Assembly: GCA_964633115.1 (NCBI GenBank)
Contig: CAZWEO010000029.1
Location: 1-49,670 of the forward strand
DNA from: B30-G6 sp964633115
GTDB lineage: Bacteria > Desulfobacterota > Desulfobacteria > Desulfobacterales > B30-G6
Length of the DNA: 49,670 nt
Direction of reading: 5' to 3'
This document shows, piece after piece, positions 1-8,662 of the stretch. The notes beneath the pieces are model-generated. The model saw nothing but the letters and a program-made list of their open reading frames with translations, was not told the DNA's origin and made no database searches. Made by a program: the position numbers and the translations under genes. The stretch's first letter is position 1. Each line of letters starts with the position of its first letter.

Positions 1-32
1 GTTTCAATCCACGCCCCCGTACGGGGGGCGAC
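1..32 (-). CRISPR. Leader-proximal type I-C CRISPR repeat (array continues outside window)
   Basis: This is a full 32-base repeat. On the minus strand it begins GTCGCCCCCC, has a GC-rich self-complementary centre around CGTACG and ends in ATTGAAAC, the typical 8-base crRNA handle of type I-C repeats. It lies downstream of cas2 on the coding strand, where type I-C arrays normally sit. Only this one copy is visible, so it should be the first repeat after the leader; spacers lie before base 1. No second copy was seen elsewhere in the window. Confidence 0.9.
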
Positions 33-215
33 TGTTGCTATCTAACACCTCGTTTATTTAGAACATTTTGGAGGGTACCCGCGAATATTCCAATAACCAG
101 CGCTAAATATATTAAATCAAACTCTATTGATCTTCCTTTCCACTTTAATTTCAGGCCGATATCCTTTAACGCGAATATACCTGAAAAAATATGTGAACTT
201 AAGGTTCGCATTTCA
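33..215 (-). promoter_or_regulatory. CRISPR leader between cas2 and the first repeat
   Basis: This AT-rich stretch separates the cas2 stop codon from the first repeat. By position it should hold the array promoter and the integration signals read by Cas1-Cas2. A 73-codon open frame crosses it on the minus strand but overlaps cas2 out of frame and looks accidental. The exact promoter could not be pinned down by eye. Confidence 0.65.
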
Positions 216-506
216 CTATACAATAAGCGGTCCTTCCTGATCGATAGCCTCTTTGGCACCTACATGTTCAATCCGTTTTTGCCAATTCGCACCCAGAAAA
301 TAGAATCTCAAACTATCGGTTTCTATCTCGATTTGATCGATCAGTTGCTGTTTAATAACTGTCCATTGAGCCGGATCGACGATGCATTCGAAAACAGAAT
401 ATTGAACCCGCTGGCCATAATTTTTACATATTTTAGCCACTCGACGCAAGCGTCCCGGACCCTTCTCATCAACAGTGGACACATCGTAGCTTACCAGCAC
501 CATCAT
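216..506 (-). CDS. cas2: CRISPR-associated endonuclease Cas2 (type I-C)
   Basis: This is a 96-residue Cas2, normal size for the family. It opens with the first beta strand MMVLVSYDVST, which holds the conserved Asp, and continues with the family pattern GQRVQYSVFEC. Cas2 forms the central dimer of the Cas1-Cas2 spacer integrase. The frame is open five codons further upstream, but GGAGGT lies 7 bases before the ATG at 506 and overlaps the cas1 stop, so that start is preferred. Translation is probably coupled to cas1. No motif is missing. Confidence 0.95.
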   Translation of the reverse strand: MMVLVSYDVSTVDEKGPGRLRRVAKICKNYGQRVQYSVFECIVDPAQWTVIKQQLIDQIEIETDSLRFYFLGANWQKRIEHVGAKEAIDQEGPLIV

Positions 507-511
507 ATAGT

Positions 512-1543
512 TTACCTCCAAACAAAAGGCGGATAGGCATCCAGATCACCACGTAAATATCGAGCAAATAGCAACGCTTGGGTGTAGAACAAAAGCCCTA
601 TATTGACCTTTTCATTTAAAAACGGTTGTAAGATCTCATCCTGCTTGCGTTTTTGATACGCCGTCAACACGGTTTTGCGAAGATCATCACTCATCAGCAC
701 AGCCCCGGTTTCTTGTATGGAAAAATCTTTCTGTGAAACCTGTCCCCGGTTGATCAGAGAGAGTACCATCCGATCGGCAATAACCGGCCTGAATTCCTCC
801 ATCATGTCCAACGCCAGTCCAGGACGGCCTGGACGGTCCCTGTGCAGAAAACCAACCGCAGAATCCAACCCGACCGATTCCAAGGCGGAACGGACATCGT
901 GAAGTAACAGAGTGTAAAAAAACGACAGCAGACAGTTGACCGGATCCAATGGCGGCCTCCGGTTTCGTCCCTTGAATTCAAATCCTTTACGCTTGCTTAC
1001 GATGAGATGATCAAATACCCCAAAATAAGTGCGAGCACCATCCCCCTCTAATCCTCTTATAGAATCCAGCTTCATATCCGGCCGGATGCTTTTCAGCAGA
1101 GCCGATATATGCACTGACGCAGCATTGATGCCATGTGCATCCACCTTGTCACCATGATCCCGAACGGCTCTCTGCAGGACCGTTCGGGTGTTGGCCAATT
1201 TACCGGTTATCACCGCGTAAGCAATTTGAGCCGAAACTTCGAGCCTGTCCGCCTGTCGATACTGCTCCCTACGCAGTAGTACATTTCCGGACACCGGTCC
1301 CTGAACCCGCGCTAGAAAGCGGCCATAACTGGTTAAAAAACTTATAGCCACATCTCGCTCCGCACAAAGACCCATTAAAAAAGGACTGCACATCACATTG
1401 CCGAAACAGACAATTCCGTCCAATGTGTGAATGGGTAGCTGAAGCCTCTTTTTACCTTCTATGGATACGACGACTGTTTCGCCCTCTTTGTTCAAATACG
1501 CTCCCTGGGTGGTGACAAACAGGGTATTGAGGTGTTTTTTCAT
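512..1543 (-). CDS. cas1: CRISPR-associated integrase Cas1 (type I-C)
   Basis: This 343-residue protein has the usual Cas1 length and plan: an N-terminal beta domain (about 1-95) and a C-terminal helical catalytic domain. Metal ligands expected from the family are visible: Glu166 in RGLEGDGAR, His234 in GFLHRDRPG, and Asp246 with Glu249 in ALDMMEEFRP. Together with Cas2 it inserts new spacers next to the leader. The start overlaps the cas4 stop by four bases (ATGA) and the cas2 start follows within a few bases, so cas4-cas1-cas2 form one coupled adaptation cassette. All catalytic residues are present, so the gene looks functional. Confidence 0.96.
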   Translation of the reverse strand: MKKHLNTLFVTTQGAYLNKEGETVVVSIEGKKRLQLPIHTLDGIVCFGNVMCSPFLMGLCAERDVAISFLTSYGRFLARVQGPVSGNVLLRREQYRQADRLEVSAQIAYAVITGKLANTRTVLQRAVRDHGDKVDAHGINAASVHISALLKSIRPDMKLDSIRGLEGDGARTYFGVFDHLIVSKRKGFEFKGRNRRPPLDPVNCLLSFFYTLLLHDVRSALESVGLDSAVGFLHRDRPGRPGLALDMMEEFRPVIADRMVLSLINRGQVSQKDFSIQETGAVLMSDDLRKTVLTAYQKRKQDEILQPFLNEKVNIGLLFYTQALLFARYLRGDLDAYPPFVWR

Positions 1544-2184
1544 TTTCCCTCTCGGACTGATTCAAGATATTTTCGGGCCGACTTTTTACCGTCCAGTTTT
1601 TCAGGCAGGCAATAGGACACGAAAGAACAATTTGGACAACGCTTGTCAAACACGGGCTTTGGCGTAGCCCTTTCATCAATCAGTTCATGGAAATTGCTGG
1701 CCATCTGCTCTGTTTCTTGGCGTAGATCATCATTAAAATGCACATCCTGCCTTCGCCGTGTTTTCCCATAAAACAGAGCGCCGGCTTCGATATCATGACC
1801 AAGCATCTCTTCAAGGCAAAGCGCCTGAGCACATAGCTGTATCTTGTCGCAGTTATCCTTTTTGGGGCGTCCGCGTTTGTATTCCACAGGAAATGGTCGC
1901 CAAATTTCGTTCCCTTCTGGCAATGTTTCCCAATGAAACTCTACGACATCCGCCTTGCCTACTATCCCAAGACGAAGTGACCTCAACTGCACCGAAAAGG
2001 CGATACGTACATCCCGGCGGGATTCGGTTTTACCGGAATCCACACGATCGTGCAAAATACGACCCTCCGCCGTGAACCGGTTTTCAAACCACACCTGCTC
2101 CACATGAATCAAAGCGCACTGCCGTTCGCAAAAGCAGATGTGCTGAATGCCCGACAAGGGAAGTAGTTGATCTTCGGTGTACAA
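1540..2184 (-). CDS. cas4: CRISPR-associated exonuclease Cas4 (type I-C)
   Basis: This is a 214-residue RecB-family nuclease with an Fe-S cluster. The N-terminal cysteine in CFCERQC (Cys19) and a C-terminal group (Cys183, Cys186, Cys192) are the expected cluster ligands. The nuclease core shows GKADVVEF (Asp79) and VEYKRG (Glu101, Lys103). Cas4 trims prespacers and selects PAM-bearing ends for Cas1-Cas2. The start is TTG: the frame is closed by a TGA two codons upstream, AAGGATG precedes it at suitable spacing, and the first residues MYTEDQLLPLS match the family start. It follows the inserted four-helix-bundle gene by 29 bases. Confidence 0.94.
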   Translation of the reverse strand: MYTEDQLLPLSGIQHICFCERQCALIHVEQVWFENRFTAEGRILHDRVDSGKTESRRDVRIAFSVQLRSLRLGIVGKADVVEFHWETLPEGNEIWRPFPVEYKRGRPKKDNCDKIQLCAQALCLEEMLGHDIEAGALFYGKTRRRQDVHFNDDLRQETEQMASNFHELIDERATPKPVFDKRCPNCSFVSYCLPEKLDGKKSARKYLESVREGK

Positions 2185-2213
2185 TTTTCATCCTTTTATT
2201 GCATTATGCTCTG

Positions 2214-2711
2214 CTACTTGCGGCCCCGCAATGGGTGACCGTCTGGCAATCGATTCAAAAGCTCATGCTGAAATTCCTCGGCCTCTTTTTTCCCATGGTA
2301 GTGCTGGCGCGATTTCTCATTCAAGTGACGCTGCCCTTTTATATCCGAATTTTGCAGGTGATCCGCCCAACCCCGGAGTTGCCGGGAACAGCTTTCGGCC
2401 ATCGATTTCAAATCTGAAATTTGAGATTTGAGATTGGCAAACCCCTTGCGCCGTTCGATAAAGCATAGCATGGATCGAACTTCTCCGGCGGACCCCCGGG
2501 CTATGTAAATAAATGCTAATAGTTCGTTTGTCGTCCCGCGCTCAAAGCCCTCGGCTACATTGTTCGACACGGAAAGCGCGGCTCTCTCCAATTGATCCCG
2601 CAGGCTGCGACTGCCGCGCCAATCCCGGCTTTCGGTTATATTGTAGATGCCGTTTGCTAATTGGACCGCTTTTTGCCAAACGGGGAGTTCTTCAAATCGT
2701 GAATAGGTCAT
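2214..2711 (-). CDS. Four-helix-bundle protein (S23/IVS type) inserted in the cas operon
   Basis: This 165-residue protein has the hallmarks of the S23-type four-helix-bundle family (TIGR02436-like): an N-terminal ELPVWQKAVQLA helix, then SRSLRDQLERAALSVSNNVA and EGFERGT, and a third helix IYIARGSAGEVRSML. The family is best known from intervening sequences in 23S rRNA genes but also occurs free-standing; its role is unknown. The C-terminal 40 or so residues are charged and go beyond the usual family length. The coding region holds a palindromic AT-rich repeat near 2405-2436, read as SQISDLKS. It starts 12 bases after cas7 with a GGGAG site and ends 29 bases before cas4, so it shares the cas transcript. 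Confidence 0.85.
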   Translation of the reverse strand: MTYSRFEELPVWQKAVQLANGIYNITESRDWRGSRSLRDQLERAALSVSNNVAEGFERGTTNELLAFIYIARGSAGEVRSMLCFIERRKGFANLKSQISDLKSMAESCSRQLRGWADHLQNSDIKGQRHLNEKSRQHYHGKKEAEEFQHELLNRLPDGHPLRGRK

Positions 2712-2723
2712 AGATACTCCCGC

Positions 2724-3590
2724 CTAAAGCATTTCTATCAACTCCACCCCACTTAGTATATTATTGTTATCAATTGATACCTGATAATCGGAAAATGATC
2801 TAGGTGGTTTGGTTTCATCTTTTCTTTTTACGGTAACAAGCCCAAAAAGCCTCTGTGCCGGCGCATTGCCCAGTTCACTATCATGCTTGAAAACAATCAA
2901 CTTTTGGGCAGCCATTTCCCCTCGGGCTGCGGAACGGTCATGATCGAACATATTGAGAAGAGCGCTCCAGAACAATTCCAAGTCCTTTTCCGAGAACCCG
3001 GTCTGTTTTGCCAGCGGCGCTGATATGAAGCCATGGACTTCGTAAAGCCCGTAAGGAATGGTAAATTTGCGGCCCATTGTGCGGTTATCGCCCTTTTGCT
3101 TTTCCGCCTCGGCTTCGGTGGCAACAGCCATTCGGGTGATAGTATGCTCGCCTGTGAAAATGCGATCCTTGCTACGGGCAAACCCTAACTGAACGGCACC
3201 ACGAACCTGTCCGGCATTCTTGCCTGTGCTCATGACCGCCCCAAAAGTGCGAATGTCGAAGTAATTTTCGCACATCCACTGGCGAGCCGCCTCAGTTTTA
3301 TCGGCAGCCTTTTCCTTTGACTGAACAAACTCCTGTTCATGGGCCTCGTCAATCAAGCTGTTGAGGATAGCTTTTTCCTTGATGAAGATTTTCATCTCCG
3401 GTTCATCGGCCTGCGTCATCTGTATGTAATTACGCACCTTGCGCTTGAGGCAGACATCGGTGACCAAGCCGTTTCCGGTTTCAGGATCGATGCGCGGCAG
3501 GTTTCCGGCATCAGGATCACCGTTGGGATTGCCGTCCTTTACATCGAATAGCAGAACGAATTCATAGCGGTTTTTGATGAGTTCACTCAT
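2724..3590 (-). CDS. cas7: Cascade backbone protein Cas7 (Csd2, type I-C)
   Basis: This 288-residue Csd2/Cas7 coats the crRNA in the type I-C Cascade complex. The first 40 residues hold the family signature, with RYEFVLLFDVKDGNPNGDP and the LPRIDPETG segment, and the middle has the conserved DIRTFGAVMS. The frame is open for 45 codons further upstream, but that stretch overlaps cas8c. The ATG at 3590 has GGAGAA before it and overlaps the end of cas8c by eight bases (ATGAGTGA), typical of cas operons. The next gene is the four-helix-bundle insert rather than cas4. Confidence 0.95.
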   Translation of the reverse strand: MSELIKNRYEFVLLFDVKDGNPNGDPDAGNLPRIDPETGNGLVTDVCLKRKVRNYIQMTQADEPEMKIFIKEKAILNSLIDEAHEQEFVQSKEKAADKTEAARQWMCENYFDIRTFGAVMSTGKNAGQVRGAVQLGFARSKDRIFTGEHTITRMAVATEAEAEKQKGDNRTMGRKFTIPYGLYEVHGFISAPLAKQTGFSEKDLELFWSALLNMFDHDRSAARGEMAAQKLIVFKHDSELGNAPAQRLFGLVTVKRKDETKPPRSFSDYQVSIDNNNILSGVELIEML

Positions 3591-5340
3591 TATTCTTCTC
3601 CTTGTTTTCTTTTGATTCCTTCTGTGTAAAAAAGTCCTGCCGCTGGTGGTAGTAGCCAACGGAAAAACGACCCTGATCTTCAAGGCTGAGGATGGAGGGA
3701 AAACCTTCCGCCGGTACAAGCCCATAGACCTCCTGCTTCAATTGCTCCAGCCAAACAATTCTCTTGCCGGCATTGCGCATCTTGGCAAGATGGTGTACCG
3801 AAAGCTCATCGAGCCGTTTGAATGTAACCAGTGGCGAACTGGCCGCGGCCCCGAAATAAGTGTCGCGGATGGTTTTGTTCAGCCCAGTTCCCTGCGCCTG
3901 TTCCTGTATGCGCTCAAGCACGGCAAAAAGCCGTCCGAGTACATAGCCAATATTGTCATATTGTTTGTCCAATGCCATGGAGACCTCCTTCTTATTTGAT
4001 TTTGAAATTCGGGCACTGCGAACGAAAAAGGCTTTAATGATGGATGCGCGAGCAAAGGTGACCCGCTGCTCTGCCTTGCATCGAAGAATCGCATTTGCAT
4101 AAAGCGTACGGGGGTAGGCCGTACCGTTTAAAACTGCTCGTGCAACCTCCCCTCCGAGATTAGGCGGAATGTTGTCAGACTTGTGTTCCGTCGCCGTTGA
4201 AACCAGCAATTGGAACAGCGAAAAAAATTCGGGATCGTGCGGTGCACGCACTACTTCCAAATCCAGGAAATGCTGCGCAACCCGCTCCTTGATTTCCTTG
4301 ATGTTGCCTTCATACCAGAAACGAATGGCGATGCGCGCGGCATTGGGCGCAAGGCCGAGCACATAGAAAGGCAAATCAGCCTCTTCCGGGGCTATCCCGG
4401 TCTTCACCGCCGAGAGCAAGCCCCTGATCTTTTCATAGCTGACCGATTCCTCGCCTTTATGCGGCGCAAGGCAGGAGTGGAAATCCGATTCGAAATCGCA
4501 CGGCTCTCTCGCCCAGAAAACCGTACTAGCGTCGCCCACTTGCATTCGCTGGTTTTCCGAGGCTAACATCCGATTTAACGCTGTAGTATATGCAAATTCA
4601 TTGTGCTTTCCAATCGGCGCATTCCGCCCCTGATCCTTCTTTGTTTTGCCATGGGAACAATAAGCTTCATCATTAAAACTCACAATGTTGGCTCCCGATG
4701 TCTGGGCTCGCCAAACCCCTTTGATCGCAGTGTGCAATACTGCAACATCATCCACCTCTCCGCTTATGGCACTTATTTGCGATTGCCCTTGGCTACGCTC
4801 GTAGAGATCCTTGATGCGCTGTACAATCTTCGGTCGCTGAGCGATCAACCCGCTCTCTCCATCCAGCATAAAGGTAATATTGGCATTTCCATCTATTACT
4901 TCCTGTAACATGGCATGGTTTCGAACCTGTGAAATACCATCGTTTTGGTAGAAGCCAAATAGTGCCAAAACCCCTTCGTCTTTCAATTCATTAAGATCCT
5001 TGGCCAACCGTTGCTTAAATGCAGCCAATGCTCCTTTGGCTTTTTTCACATCCTTTGGCTTTTCCGACTTTGGTTCGCCCAATACATATTGAGGATTATC
5101 CCACAACAGGTTTTCTTTAATTCCCGATGCTTTTTTCTCTCCCTGTGGTAAACGGAAAGTACGAGCCAATTTCTTCCTGCCTTCACCAGTTCTAGTATCA
5201 ATTATATTCTGAACAATTCCTTGGTTATCCAACACGATTAGAAAAGGAATTGGCTTGTCCTCGAATCCATACGGTGGAACGTTTATGGATTCGTCGTTAA
5301 TCAATCGTTCATAATAATCAGCCAAAGCTTTCAAGATCAT
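3583..5340 (-). CDS. cas8c: Cascade large subunit Cas8c (Csd1)
   Basis: This 585-residue protein is a full-length Csd1/Cas8c. The N-terminus (MILKALADYYERL) and the VLDNQGIVQNI segment are typical of the family, as is the C-terminal alpha-helical part, which in type I-C can also supply an internally translated small subunit (Cas11c). In the complex it recognises the PAM and holds the non-target strand. Its start overlaps the cas5c stop by four bases (ATGA). No frameshift or stop interrupts it. An internal Cas11c start is expected from the family but was not assigned here. Confidence 0.94.
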   Translation of the reverse strand: MILKALADYYERLINDESINVPPYGFEDKPIPFLIVLDNQGIVQNIIDTRTGEGRKKLARTFRLPQGEKKASGIKENLLWDNPQYVLGEPKSEKPKDVKKAKGALAAFKQRLAKDLNELKDEGVLALFGFYQNDGISQVRNHAMLQEVIDGNANITFMLDGESGLIAQRPKIVQRIKDLYERSQGQSQISAISGEVDDVAVLHTAIKGVWRAQTSGANIVSFNDEAYCSHGKTKKDQGRNAPIGKHNEFAYTTALNRMLASENQRMQVGDASTVFWAREPCDFESDFHSCLAPHKGEESVSYEKIRGLLSAVKTGIAPEEADLPFYVLGLAPNAARIAIRFWYEGNIKEIKERVAQHFLDLEVVRAPHDPEFFSLFQLLVSTATEHKSDNIPPNLGGEVARAVLNGTAYPRTLYANAILRCKAEQRVTFARASIIKAFFVRSARISKSNKKEVSMALDKQYDNIGYVLGRLFAVLERIQEQAQGTGLNKTIRDTYFGAAASSPLVTFKRLDELSVHHLAKMRNAGKRIVWLEQLKQEVYGLVPAEGFPSILSLEDQGRFSVGYYHQRQDFFTQKESKENKEKNNE

Positions 5341-5999
5341 GAGCGCACCTCCGCGTTACGCAGATCGATTTTTCCATCTGTCATTTCGGCATGGAAAAAC
5401 TGCGGTATGGGCTTTTTCACAGAGTAATCCATGTCGTAGAGCATCCAGCCGAGGTCACGACCGGTTCCTATTGTTGGGATCGGATCGGCATCCTTAGGTA
5501 TGAATTCAAAGTCGACAGGGAATTCGCGACATCCAAAATAGGGGCGATGGAAGCACTGGCCGTTTGAGGCGCGGCGGATGAACATTTGCTCGAACTTGGT
5601 GACGCTATCTTCCTTCCCTGCCCGATTCGTCATTTTGAATTCGGCATGGATGACGTAGGCTACGTCGCGAAGAAAAAGCCCGGCCCGCTGCTGACGCTCC
5701 TTTTCGACAAATAATCCCAACGGTTTACTGCTTTCGCCTCTGAGGTGGGCCGCAGAAGGCTTTGTGGCCTTTTTGCTCACCTCATTGCGCCTCACCGATT
5801 CCCATTTTATAGGTTTGAGCACGTCGATCTGCAAGATGTTCCATTTGATGGCGGGCTTCCAGAGAATCGCCTCCAGGATCCCACGCGCGGCAGAAGGCGT
5901 CATGACGTCGTACGAAACACGCTCCACTTTCATCTCAGGTCGGGTAAAGCAGGCATTTTCGCCGCTCAATTTAACCCGGAATGGTTTGCTTTTGTTCAT
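5337..5999 (-). CDS. cas5: Cas5c (Cas5d), crRNA-processing endoribonuclease of type I-C
   Basis: This 220-residue Cas5 has the RAMP-type start (FRVKLSGENACFTRPEMK) and the DVMTPSAARGILEAI helix seen in Cas5d proteins. Type I-C lacks Cas6; Cas5c cuts pre-crRNA inside the repeat and stays on the 5' handle. The lack of any cas6-like gene here fits that. It lies 12 bases downstream of cas3 with a GGAGGAA site and overlaps cas8c by four bases. Confidence 0.94.
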   Translation of the reverse strand: MNKSKPFRVKLSGENACFTRPEMKVERVSYDVMTPSAARGILEAILWKPAIKWNILQIDVLKPIKWESVRRNEVSKKATKPSAAHLRGESSKPLGLFVEKERQQRAGLFLRDVAYVIHAEFKMTNRAGKEDSVTKFEQMFIRRASNGQCFHRPYFGCREFPVDFEFIPKDADPIPTIGTGRDLGWMLYDMDYSVKKPIPQFFHAEMTDGKIDLRNAEVRS

Positions 6000-6011
6000 A
6001 ATTCGTTCCTC

Positions 6012-8264
6012 CTAAACAATCGTTACGTCCGCTTCATATCCATCAAGTTCATCGGGGGGGATGAAGCCGAAGCGGTTAGTGTAGAGCCCCTTGTTGTGGA
6101 GATAGGTCGTGCCAGGATATGCTGGAAGATCGCGAGCGTGGCCCTCATCGATGAGCTGTTTCATGACCTTTGCCGGGATATTGATGGTGTATCGTTGGAG
6201 CTTACGGAAAATACTGCGGGCAACCCAAACCAATAACCTATTAATGAGATCCGGTGCTTCGCCGAATGGAACAATAAGCGGAGACTGCCAATCGTCTTCT
6301 ATTAGCCGGAATCTTTCAGCGGCGGTCCGGAAATAGATGTTGTCGAGGTTTTGCGGAAGAAGCCCGTGAATGTTTTTCTCGTCCAGCGCGCTTTCACCGA
6401 GTTGAAAAAAACGTTCTCTGAAGTAGAGCGAAAACGTTTCGGGCCGGAACACATTCGCCAGTTTTTCTTCCACCAAATAGCCCCGTGCAAGGGAAGCAGG
6501 TGACTGGACGTAATCTGGTTGGTTCTCCGGTACAAAAACAATGGTTTTTCCGAGGCCGTTCAGTTTTCCCTCCCGATTGCACCGCCCGGCGGCCTGTGCA
6601 ATGGAGTCTAGTCCGGAGAGCGCTCGGTAAACCACGGGGAAATCGAGGTCTACCCCTGCTTCAACCAGCGAGGTACTGACCACAAATAGAACTTTGCTCT
6701 CATGCTTCAGGCACGTACAAATCTGGTCCAGCATCCGGGAACGATGCGCGGCACACATATTTGTGGAAAGATGAATGGTTTGTTTCTCCGGTAAGAGCTT
6801 TGCTATTAAGCGGGCATCCGCCTTGCGGTTGACGATACAAAGCGTCGAAAGATTTTCAGAAAGTATGGAGTCGGCAAGTTGTTCATAGGAAACAGGATTG
6901 AGATCGGAAAACTGTCTCACCTCTACTCGTTGGAGGTTTTTCGAAATAGCATCCGGGTTATCAGCAATTTCCGTTACCGATCTGAAGCCTTCCCGGAATT
7001 GGAAATCAAAACTTTCTGTTTGGGTGAGTACAGGCTGGGTCGCGGTGCAAAGAACAGGCGTTACGCCATAGTGGCGATGAAGCTCACGAATGGCGAACAC
7101 CACCGGGCGCAGATATGCCGGCGGCAGGCACTGAGCTTCATCGAAAATCACGACGCTGTTCACAATGTTGTGCAGCCTCCGGCATCGACTGGTTTTGCTG
7201 GCATAGAGCGATTCGAAAAACTGAACCGACGTGGTTACAACAATGGGTGCCTCCCAATTTTCAGAAGAAAGCCGGCTACGGACACTCTCCTTGCTTTCAT
7301 CCTCATCAGACACATTGCAATGGTGTTCCAGTACAGCTGATTCAAAACCGGGAATATCCCGAAACACCTTGGCCGTCTGTTCGATGATGCTGGTGTAGGG
7401 AATCACATAGATGATTCGCCTTTTCTCGTGAAGCACCGCATGCCGCAATGCAAATGCCAAAGAAGAAAGCGTTTTTCCTCCCCCCGTTGGTACCGTCAGC
7501 GAAAAAACACCAACCGATTTTTCCGCTGCATTGCGGCACTGCTCCAGCACCTCCGACCGGATTTGATTCACCATTGTGGGTCTTGCATCTCCGCACATTT
7601 CATCCATGTACCGATCAAAGCCTGAAAGAAGTTCGTTAATACCGGGATATTTCTCCTTTCGTAACCCGCCCCTCTTTTCATCCATATACGCTTCCGTATC
7701 GAGAAAATCGGCATCCACTACACAGGAAAACAGCATGCGGATGAAAAAAGCAAAATCTGCTTGATTATCACCCGAACGGAGCATCTCCGGAAAAGCCGGG
7801 GCTGATTGGGATTTTATTGTTTCAGGAACATTGTTAAGTATGTAATACGACGCTTTCGGGTTCCGCATCTTTGGCTCAAGTGCTATCGCTCCGGTTCTAT
7901 CCGACGGGTAATCCGCCAACCCAGCATGGTGTCCCATAATCAGCCAGCAAAAGATTCGTTCCATTCCACCGTCCATAACCTTTTGGGCCCAATGTCCGCC
8001 CGCCTGCGAATGGATGACCTTGCCCGGTTTCGTTTCCAAGTGACACTCTATTCCATTGGCATCATAAAGCTTCTTCTGGAACTCGTTGGAATACTTGCCG
8101 AGGTCATGCCAGAGACCGGCAACTCGCGCCCAGTCCTCCCCGTCAAAGGGTTTAGCGAATTGTGCCGCAAGTTCGGCGACATTCTTGAGGTGCTGATCGA
8201 GTGGCTGCCAGTTTTCCGGTGGTTCGCCATCCCGGCTATGGGCATAACATTTTTTGGCTTTCAT
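6012..8264 (-). CDS. cas3: CRISPR helicase-nuclease Cas3 (HD plus helicase, type I-C)
   Basis: This 750-residue effector starts with an HD nuclease domain (about 1-220) showing LDQHLKNVAELA, LWHDLGKYSNEF and MGHHAGLADYPSD. The SF2 helicase follows, with Walker A VPTGGGKTLSS (about residue 260), DEAD-type box VVIFDEAQCLP (about 373), motif III TATQP and motif VI QAAGRCNREG (about 560). Cas3 is recruited by Cascade and degrades the target strand. It is the first cas gene of the operon; a small ORF and a promoter lie upstream. All key motifs are present. Confidence 0.96.
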   Translation of the reverse strand: MKAKKCYAHSRDGEPPENWQPLDQHLKNVAELAAQFAKPFDGEDWARVAGLWHDLGKYSNEFQKKLYDANGIECHLETKPGKVIHSQAGGHWAQKVMDGGMERIFCWLIMGHHAGLADYPSDRTGAIALEPKMRNPKASYYILNNVPETIKSQSAPAFPEMLRSGDNQADFAFFIRMLFSCVVDADFLDTEAYMDEKRGGLRKEKYPGINELLSGFDRYMDEMCGDARPTMVNQIRSEVLEQCRNAAEKSVGVFSLTVPTGGGKTLSSLAFALRHAVLHEKRRIIYVIPYTSIIEQTAKVFRDIPGFESAVLEHHCNVSDEDESKESVRSRLSSENWEAPIVVTTSVQFFESLYASKTSRCRRLHNIVNSVVIFDEAQCLPPAYLRPVVFAIRELHRHYGVTPVLCTATQPVLTQTESFDFQFREGFRSVTEIADNPDAISKNLQRVEVRQFSDLNPVSYEQLADSILSENLSTLCIVNRKADARLIAKLLPEKQTIHLSTNMCAAHRSRMLDQICTCLKHESKVLFVVSTSLVEAGVDLDFPVVYRALSGLDSIAQAAGRCNREGKLNGLGKTIVFVPENQPDYVQSPASLARGYLVEEKLANVFRPETFSLYFRERFFQLGESALDEKNIHGLLPQNLDNIYFRTAAERFRLIEDDWQSPLIVPFGEAPDLINRLLVWVARSIFRKLQRYTINIPAKVMKQLIDEGHARDLPAYPGTTYLHNKGLYTNRFGFIPPDELDGYEADVTIV

Positions 8265-8306
8265 ATCTCTTTTCGCGTCATTGCTCCTTCTTGACGATAT
8301 TTTTTA

Positions 8307-8320
8307 TCACATCTGTGTGA
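8307..8320. promoter_or_regulatory. Short inverted repeat upstream of cas3
   Basis: The sequence reads TCACA, four bases, then TGTGA, a perfect 5-base inverted repeat about 45 bases before cas3. The half-sites resemble those of the CRP/FNR family, but their order and spacing differ from the classic site. It could be an operator for the cas operon or chance. Confidence 0.25.
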
Positions 8321-8367
8321 CGTACACGGTCAAACCAATTAAAAAATAAGAAAATTTTTAAATATAT

Positions 8368-8571
8368 TCACTCCTCGTTATGCATATCAGTGCATAAAAA
8401 GATATCCCTCACATTCCCCTCAAACAGATCATCGCACCCATCCCCCGGCCTGCGACAAAGCCCAATTGTCACAATATCGGTTTCAGCCCGGCTGCAGACA
8501 GAGAAAAGGGTCTTGATGAGGTTTTTCAGGGTTGTCTTTTGAGCATGATCTCTGGTCGGCGGTGAATCCAT
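8368..8571 (-). CDS. Small hypothetical protein upstream of cas3
   Basis: This is a 67-residue open frame with an ATG at 8571 preceded by GCGGAGGTG at ideal spacing; five more upstream codons are open but lack such a site. It lies about 100 bases downstream of the best promoter in the region and about 100 bases upstream of cas3, so it would be the first gene of the cas transcript. The product has three Cys residues and an acidic C-terminus (DDLFEGNVRDIFLCTDMH). No family was recognised. It may be a real small protein, a leader peptide or a decayed gene. Confidence 0.45.
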   Translation of the reverse strand: MDSPPTRDHAQKTTLKNLIKTLFSVCSRAETDIVTIGLCRRPGDGCDDLFEGNVRDIFLCTDMHNEE

Positions 8572-8662
8572 GGCACACCTCCGCATCTGCTCGAATTTGC
8601 TTTCCGGTCAGGTAAAAACAAGACAGTTTGTATTCGTTTAGAAAAAACGGTAAGATGAAATT

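Noticed and set aside
38..259. 73-codon minus-strand frame across the CRISPR leader
   Set aside because: It overlaps cas2 out of frame, has no ribosome site and lies where a non-coding leader is expected.
2177..2431. 84-codon plus-strand frame opposite the four-helix-bundle gene
   Set aside because: It is antisense to a gene with clear family motifs and has no similarity I recognise.
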